Shown here: one piece after another, positions 14,302 through 18,431 of the stretch
Layout of the letters: every line of letters begins with the position of its first letter
How positions within the stretch are numbered: the first letter of the stretch is position 1
DNA from: CAZKNF01 sp964554105
GTDB taxonomy: Bacteria; Bacteroidota; Rhodothermia; Rhodothermales; VXPQ01
NCBI GenBank assembly: GCA_964554105.1
Contig: CAZKNF010000066.1
Coordinates: 1-18,431 of the forward strand
Direction of reading: 5' to 3'
Length of the DNA stretch: 18,431 nt
Made by a program: the position numbers and the translations under genes
Notes under the pieces: model-generated
What the model saw: the letters and a program-made list of their open reading frames with translations, nothing else
The model's database searches: none
Told to the model about the DNA's origin: nothing

Positions 14302-15504
14302 ATGTCCTTCATCGATCATTTTGACCAACCCGCGATGCGCCGCGTGTACCTCGATCATGCTGCTACAACGCCTCTCGATGCAGAGGTGTTCGATGCCATG
14401 GTTCCCTATTTGAAAGATCATTTCGGAAACGCTTCCTCGGTGCACGCCATGGGTCGCAGGGCGCGCTTCGCCGTGGAGGAGAGCCGCGAGACGATCGCCG
14501 GATTGCTGGGCGCCGAACCGGGAGAGATCGTGTTTACGAGCGGCGGGACCGAATCGAACAATGCCGCAATAAAGGGCGTCGCGTGTCGGGTGCGCGGTGC
14601 AGTCGTGACCTGTTCGGCCGAGCATGAAGCCGTACTTCGGCCGGTCGAGCGGCTGCAGATCGAGGACATGCGTGTCGATGTAGTGGAACCTGGTGCAACC
14701 GGCGCACTGACGCCCGCTGCCGTGGCTGAACGAATAGACGCCGATACGCGTCTGGTCTCTCTCATGCACGGCAACAACGAGCTCGGTACCCTGACCGACA
14801 TTCGATCGATTGCGGCCGTGTGTCACGAATACGGCGCCGTTTTTCATACCGACGCCGTGCAAACGGCCGGATACGGACTGCTGCGCGTCGATAAAATAGA
14901 TGTAGATCTGGCTTCGTTCTCGGCGCACAAGATGCACGGTCCGAAAGGCGTGGGTGCACTTTTCGTGCGCGGCGGCGTCGATTTCGAACCTCTGCTCGAA
15001 GGTGGAGCACAGGAGCGCGGACGCCGGGGAGGAACGGAGAACGTCGCCGCAATCGTCGGGATGGCGGCGGCTTTCAAGCGAGCGATCAGAACCATGCGGG
15101 CACGGCTCGAACATGCGGCCGCAATGCGCGATCGATTGCACCGAGGTCTCGTCGATCTGATGGGATCACGCATGGTCGTGAACACCCCCTTCGGTGAAGC
15201 GCAGCTCATGCCGCACGTCCTCAACGTGGCCTTTCCGCCGGCCGATGGAGATCCGGTGGACGGTGAGATGCTTCTGCTGAATCTGGACGTGGAGGGCGTT
15301 CTGGCGTCCGCCGGCTCGGCGTGTACGAGCGGCGCCCTTGAGCCGAGCCACGTGCTAACGGCGATCGGACTGGACCGCGCCACCGCATCGGCCGGTGTCC
15401 GATTTTCAGTAGGGGAGGGCACGACCGAGGAGGACGTCGACTACACCGTCGATGCCGTCGAAAGGGTAATGAAGCGCATGGTCCGAACGAAGGTCGACGC
15501 ATGA
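14302..15504 (+). CDS. Cysteine desulfurase (IscS/NifS type)
   Basis: This PLP enzyme converts cysteine to alanine and passes the sulfur, as an enzyme persulfide, to Fe-S assembly, tRNA thiolation or cofactor synthesis. The 400-residue product has the class V aminotransferase fold: YLDHAATTPLD near the start, SAEHEAVL with His108, HTDAVQTAG, and SAHKMHGPKG with the PLP lysine at 210. It also has RRGGTENV, and SAGSACTSG with the catalytic Cys341 on a long flexible loop, as in group I enzymes. Start ATG 14302 adds 11 residues before MRRVYLDHAATTPL; ATG 14335 would give the usual family start. No IscU or SufE gene is nearby. The stop overlaps the next gene by four bases (ATGA), implying coupling. 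Confidence 0.95.
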   Translation: MSFIDHFDQPAMRRVYLDHAATTPLDAEVFDAMVPYLKDHFGNASSVHAMGRRARFAVEESRETIAGLLGAEPGEIVFTSGGTESNNAAIKGVACRVRGAVVTCSAEHEAVLRPVERLQIEDMRVDVVEPGATGALTPAAVAERIDADTRLVSLMHGNNELGTLTDIRSIAAVCHEYGAVFHTDAVQTAGYGLLRVDKIDVDLASFSAHKMHGPKGVGALFVRGGVDFEPLLEGGAQERGRRGGTENVAAIVGMAAAFKRAIRTMRARLEHAAAMRDRLHRGLVDLMGSRMVVNTPFGEAQLMPHVLNVAFPPADGDPVDGEMLLLNLDVEGVLASAGSACTSGALEPSHVLTAIGLDRATASAGVRFSVGEGTTEEDVDYTVDAVERVMKRMVRTKVDA

Positions 15505-16199
15505 GTGCTGCAGTAATTGTGTTCGCAAAGGTGCCGGTCGCGGGACGCGTGAAAACGCGCCTACTGCCTGAGCTCGCCGACGACGAGGCGGCGGACCTGT
15601 ACACCGCATTTCTTCGAGACACCTTGACGCAGTGCGCCGGGCTGAAGGCGGACGTCCGACTGTATCTGGCCCCTTCTGAAGCCGCCCTCGACACCTCGAT
15701 CGTTCCGGACGGCGTTTCACTTCATGAGCAGGCGGGCGATGACCTCGGTAAACGGATGGCGCAAGCCTTTCTGGAGACGTTTGCAGCCGGATACGAGCGC
15801 GTCACGATCATCGGGTCCGATCATCCCACGCTCCCCAGGGCATTCCTCCAGCATGCATTCGACTCGCTTAATGATTTCAGATCCTTTGTCATCGGACCTG
15901 CCGAAGATGGTGGCTATTATCTCCTCGGGATGAACGACTTCATTCCCGATATTTTCCGGGATATGGAGTATAGCCATGCCGACGTGTTCCGGCAGACGCT
16001 CGAGACGCTTCCCCCGACGGGCATCGACATTACGATCCTGCCGATGTGGTATGATGTCGATACGCCGGACGACATCGCCCGCCTAGCGGCAGAGCCGACA
16101 ATGAAGCCTGATCAGATCCCCCACACTCGGCGAGTCCTGACGTATTTGTCGGAGTGTCATCCGTGGATTCGAAGGGTCCGGTCGCTCGCGGTCCCATGA
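15501..16199 (+). CDS. TIGR04282/DUF2064 family glycosyltransferase-like protein
   Basis: The product has 232 residues with a GT-A/nucleotidyltransferase-like fold. FAKVPVAGRVKTRL (8-21) resembles the nucleotide-binding start of the family. GSDHPTLP (105-112) holds the metal-binding Asp position. GPAEDGGYYLLG (132-143) and WYDVDTPDDIARL (183-195) are family signatures. TIGR04282 members are named for arsenosugar biosynthesis because of gene neighbourhoods, but most have no tested function, and no arsenic gene is visible here. About 37 residues follow the last motif, a somewhat long tail. Its ATG overlaps the cysteine desulfurase stop in ATGA, so the two are translated together; why they are linked is unclear. 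A 114-bp gap (16200-16313) with no recognisable feature separates it from fbp. Confidence 0.88.
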   Translation: MSAAVIVFAKVPVAGRVKTRLLPELADDEAADLYTAFLRDTLTQCAGLKADVRLYLAPSEAALDTSIVPDGVSLHEQAGDDLGKRMAQAFLETFAAGYERVTIIGSDHPTLPRAFLQHAFDSLNDFRSFVIGPAEDGGYYLLGMNDFIPDIFRDMEYSHADVFRQTLETLPPTGIDITILPMWYDVDTPDDIARLAAEPTMKPDQIPHTRRVLTYLSECHPWIRRVRSLAVP

Positions 16200-16313
16200 C
16201 CCAGCGCAATCCTCCGACCTGACATGCCGACTTAAAGCGTCAACAGGAATTCCACGCACCACATCCTCTCATCACTACATTCGCCTGCGATTCAAACGTC
16301 TTCCAATGAAGTG

Positions 16314-17360
16314 ATGACCAGTACGTCAAACGGATCACCCGTCTCCGAGCTCGGAGAGTTCAAGACGATCGAGCAGTTCATCATCGAACAGCAGTTGCGA
16401 TTCCCGCACTCAACGGGCGGATTTTCACGGCTGCTTCGCGATATTTCCGTGGCCGCGAAGATCATCAACCGCGACATGCGTCGAGCCGGCCTGGCCGACA
16501 TCTACGGCGATACGGGCGAGATCAACGTGCAGGGTGAGACGCAGCAGAAAATGGATGCGCTCGCCCACACCGAGCTCGTCCGTGCGCTGCGCCGAGGGGG
16601 TGAGTGCTGCCTGATCGGGTCGGAAGAACATGCTGAGGCGATCCCCCTGCGCATGAATCACGGCGAGGACGGCACATACATCGTGCTGCTCGATCCGCTG
16701 GACGGCTCGACGAATATCGACGTCAACGTCTCGGTGGGTACCGTCTTCAGCGTCTATCGACTCCCCGAGGGCTTCACCGAACCGACGGTCGAGGCGGCCC
16801 TGCAGCCGGGCATCCAGCAAGTCGCCGCCGGTTACGTCGTCTACGGGTCGTCGACCATGCTGGTTTACACGACGGGGGATGGGGTGAACGGATTCACGCT
16901 CGACCCTTCTATTGGAGAATTTCTCCTGTCGCATCCAAATATTAAGACGCCTCGCACTGCAACCATCTATTCCATCAATGAGGGATTCTACAATTCCTGG
17001 GAGGCCGGTTTGAAGGAATGGATTAAGTGGGTGCAGGAGGAGGACGAGGCGACGGGACGGCCGTACAAGACGCGTTATATCGGCTCTTTCGTGTCTGATT
17101 TCCACCGAAATCTGATCAAGGGCGGTATCTATATCTATCCCGCTACGAAGGGCGCGTCCGAGGGCAAACTTCGACTCATGTATGAGGCGAATCCGATGGC
17201 GATGATCGTTGAGCAGGCAGGCGGGCGCGCCTCGGACGGTAAGGTTCGCATCCTGCAGAAGAATCCAACGGCCCTGCACCAGCGGACTCCGCTGTATATC
17301 GGAAGCAAGGAGACCGTGCTGCAGGTCGAAGCATTTCTCCGAGGCGAGCGGATCGTCTAG
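16314..17360 (+). CDS. fbp: Fructose-1,6-bisphosphatase class I
   Basis: This enzyme hydrolyses fructose-1,6-bisphosphate to fructose-6-phosphate, the irreversible step of gluconeogenesis, in the cytoplasm with Mg2+. The 348-residue product is full length. GSEEHAE supplies the metal-binding Glu104 and Glu105. DPLDGSTNID (127-136) is the class I signature with Asp127 and Asp130. RYIGSFVSDFHRNL and GGIYIYPA form the substrate-phosphate site. LRLMYEANPMAMIVEQAGG carries Glu291, the counterpart of Glu280 in the vertebrate enzyme. GTG 16311 and ATG 16314 are adjacent; I chose the ATG. The Shine-Dalgarno is weak. It is probably transcribed alone or with upstream genes, and it converges with the porin-like gene. 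Confidence 0.97.
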   Translation: MTSTSNGSPVSELGEFKTIEQFIIEQQLRFPHSTGGFSRLLRDISVAAKIINRDMRRAGLADIYGDTGEINVQGETQQKMDALAHTELVRALRRGGECCLIGSEEHAEAIPLRMNHGEDGTYIVLLDPLDGSTNIDVNVSVGTVFSVYRLPEGFTEPTVEAALQPGIQQVAAGYVVYGSSTMLVYTTGDGVNGFTLDPSIGEFLLSHPNIKTPRTATIYSINEGFYNSWEAGLKEWIKWVQEEDEATGRPYKTRYIGSFVSDFHRNLIKGGIYIYPATKGASEGKLRLMYEANPMAMIVEQAGGRASDGKVRILQKNPTALHQRTPLYIGSKETVLQVEAFLRGERIV

Positions 17361-17369
17361 GTCGGTCGA

Positions 17370-17385
17370 GCTCGTCGTCTCGAGC
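17370..17385 (+). terminator. Short hairpin after fbp
   Basis: GCTCG (17370-17374) and CGAGC (17381-17385) pair over 5 bp with loop TCGTCT, ten bases after the fbp stop. No T-run follows. It is a weak candidate for ending the fbp transcript. Confidence 0.3.
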
Positions 17386-17400
17386 GTCGGATTGAGAACC

Positions 17401-17416
17401 CGGCGCGTGTGCGCCG
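17401..17416. terminator. 6-bp GC hairpin abutting the porin-like gene stop
   Basis: CGGCGC-GTGT-GCGCCG is a perfect 6-bp stem with a 4-base loop, directly adjoining the minus-strand stop codon of the next gene. It sits in the 56-bp gap between convergent genes and could act for either strand. Neither side has a T-run, so the call is tentative. Confidence 0.4.
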
Positions 17417-18106
17417 CTAGAAGCTGAGGCCAAGCACGAGAAAGCTCCTTTCAGCATAGGGATTCAACACATACGCCACTGAGAGTGGTAGCGAGAATCC
17501 TTCGGTCACAGGGATGCTTTTCGAGGCCGCGAGGGTCATGTCGATGATGCCGAATCCATCCGTGCCGTAGACTGCGCTCTCAGCAACGGATGCGCCGATG
17601 CCGAACGAGAGGTCGACGCCGTCAATGGCAAACGGATACGTCGCATTCAGATAGATGGACTTGTCGGGGTCGTTGTAGGCGAAGTACCCGGCATAGACGG
17701 CAATCGGAAACGTCGAGGGGCCGCTTACTGCGACGAAGGGTTCGATCATGTGAGCTCCCTGCCCGTCATCGCCGAAGTCGAAAAAATCAAACCCTGCATT
17801 CGGGAAGTAGTAATCGGTCACACCGAACGACACCGAACCGGTCGAATAGCTTATCCAGATGTCGTGCTCATTCGCCGCCGCACCTTCCGGATGCATGGCG
17901 TAGGATGCCCATGTGCCGATTTCGAAGCCGCCTGCCGAGAAGGACAGCGCCGGCTGCACGCTGGCCGATTCGCCATAGTCGGCGCCGCGCCACACATATC
18001 GGCTGACGACGTCGGCTCCGACATCGAAGGATTGCGCCCCAGCCGGGGCTGCAAATAGCAGCAGAGTGGAGGCTGCCACGACGGTGGATTTAAATCTGTC
18101 GGACAT
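17417..18106 (-). CDS. Porin-like outer-membrane beta-barrel protein (TorF/Gcw_chp-like)
   Basis: The product has 229 residues with a clear signal peptide (1-24, core TVVAASTLLLFAAPAGA, cleaved before Gln25). The mature N-terminus contains DVVSRYVWRGADYG (32-45), which resembles the S-R-Y-x-W-R-G start of TorF/Gcw_chp putative porins. Alternating amphipathic strands follow (for example FEIGTWASYAM, HDIWISYSTGSVSFGVTDYYF, IAVYAGYFAYN), and the C-terminus ends LVLGLSF with the terminal Phe of outer-membrane barrels. A 10-12-strand barrel is likely. The cargo is unknown. ATG 18106 is the natural start because it gives a normal Lys/Arg-bearing signal peptide. A long leader region precedes it. Confidence 0.82.
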   Translation of the reverse strand: MSDRFKSTVVAASTLLLFAAPAGAQSFDVGADVVSRYVWRGADYGESASVQPALSFSAGGFEIGTWASYAMHPEGAAANEHDIWISYSTGSVSFGVTDYYFPNAGFDFFDFGDDGQGAHMIEPFVAVSGPSTFPIAVYAGYFAYNDPDKSIYLNATYPFAIDGVDLSFGIGASVAESAVYGTDGFGIIDMTLAASKSIPVTEGFSLPLSVAYVLNPYAERSFLVLGLSF

Positions 18107-18431
18107 TGCAGTAGATGATTGGTGATTGAGTGCAGTATGATAATCGCTTTCCGCGGGCGTAGGCCTTGCCTGATCACTGGCCTAAGAAAATAAGGCATAC
18201 CGTCCCGATAACAATACTAAGTTACACAATATCTTTACTAGACTTCAATAGGATTCCAAAAGTAAAAGCGCTTCCGGCGGAAACAGGGTTTCGCAGGATG
18301 ATCGGCAAGGGGATGCGGCGGCCCATCAGAGTTCGGCTGACTCGGGGCCGATGGCGCCATCACTCTAGAAATACCTTAGCAAATATATCTATGAATACGT
18401 GCGCCGAGGCGAGCTGAACGAGCGTTAGGGT
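18107..18431. other. Gene-free 325-base stretch at the right edge
   Basis: I see no supportable gene here. The part from about 18183 to 18262 is visibly richer in A and T than the rest of the window, as expected for a promoter region. TAGGCC (18160-18165) and GGCCTA (18179-18184) form a 6-bp dyad with a 13-base spacer. A short open frame at 18166-18417 has an Arg-rich, unstructured product and is not credible. The stretch is probably the upstream region of the minus-strand porin-like gene plus the edge of whatever lies to the right. Confidence 0.6.
18185..18214 (-). promoter_or_regulatory. Candidate Bacteroidota-type promoter for the porin-like gene
   Basis: On the minus strand TTG (18214-18212) is followed 19 bases later by TATTTTCT (18192-18185). 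The Bacteroidota primary-sigma consensus is TTG, about 19 bases, TAnnTTTG. Spacing fits, while two of the -7 positions do not. It lies about 80 bases upstream of the start codon. Tentative. Confidence 0.25.

Noticed and set aside
14115..14324. Short plus-strand frame before the cysteine desulfurase
   Set aside because: It overlaps the real start of the next gene, has no ribosome site, and its product lacks any recognisable pattern.
14296..15141. Open frame of 281 codons on the minus strand opposite the cysteine desulfurase
   Set aside because: The sense frame has all catalytic motifs. The antisense product is Arg/His/Cys-rich without recognisable structure.
16425..17279. Open frame of 284 codons on the minus strand opposite fbp
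   Set aside because: It mirrors the codon bias of fbp, has no domain I recognise, and is wholly contained within a certain gene.
18166..18417. 83-codon frame at the right edge
   Set aside because: The composition (Arg/Thr-rich), the position in an AT-rich leader and the absence of a ribosome site all argue against a gene.

Overview
The window is one 18.4 kb piece of a GC-rich bacterial chromosome, densely packed with genes on both strands. I infer a Bacteroidota/Rhodothermota-type (Rhodothermales-like) organism. The basis is the many outer-membrane beta-barrel proteins with signal peptides and terminal Phe, a NHL-propeller lipoprotein, a very large surface protein with motifs I remember from Bacteroidota, and mostly weak Shine-Dalgarno sites. 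This placement is inference; no rRNA or tRNA gene is present to settle it.

Left part (1-4421): the 3' end of mutS runs into a YegS/DAGK-type lipid kinase gene 23 bp later. A convergent gene on the minus strand encodes a signal-peptide-bearing Omp85-like barrel with no visible POTRA domain. The gap between these convergent genes carries a degenerate 8-bp tandem repeat. Divergent from the barrel gene is purD. Its 3' end is overlapped by a triplicated 18-19 bp repeat.

Middle part (4477-11203): four plus-strand genes follow one another. They encode a NHL beta-propeller lipoprotein, a 1176-residue outer-membrane protein of a family I recognise only by motif, a 96-residue three-helix membrane protein, and a GAF-SpoIIE/PP2C (RsbU-like) phosphatase. 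The last two genes overlap in an ATGA and the preceding gap is 13 bp, so the last three are probably one transcription unit. It ends in a hairpin-rich convergent gap opposite a 49-residue lmo0937-like membrane peptide. This is the most interesting region.

Right part (11384-18431): a Tat-exported Gfo/Idh/MocA oxidoreductase with the only strong Shine-Dalgarno site I noticed; murA on the minus strand; a cysteine desulfurase whose stop overlaps the start of a TIGR04282/DUF2064 glycosyltransferase-like gene; class I fructose-1,6-bisphosphatase; and a minus-strand porin-like beta-barrel protein. The last 325 bases hold a less GC-rich leader region and no gene I can support.

Most genes are housekeeping: mismatch repair, purine synthesis, peptidoglycan precursor synthesis, sulfur mobilisation and gluconeogenesis. 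I see no insertion sequence, CRISPR array, phage gene, tRNA or rRNA, and no clear sign of recent horizontal transfer. I did not find a convincing new defence or mobile system. The best candidate for something undescribed is the surface-protein/membrane-peptide/phosphatase cluster.
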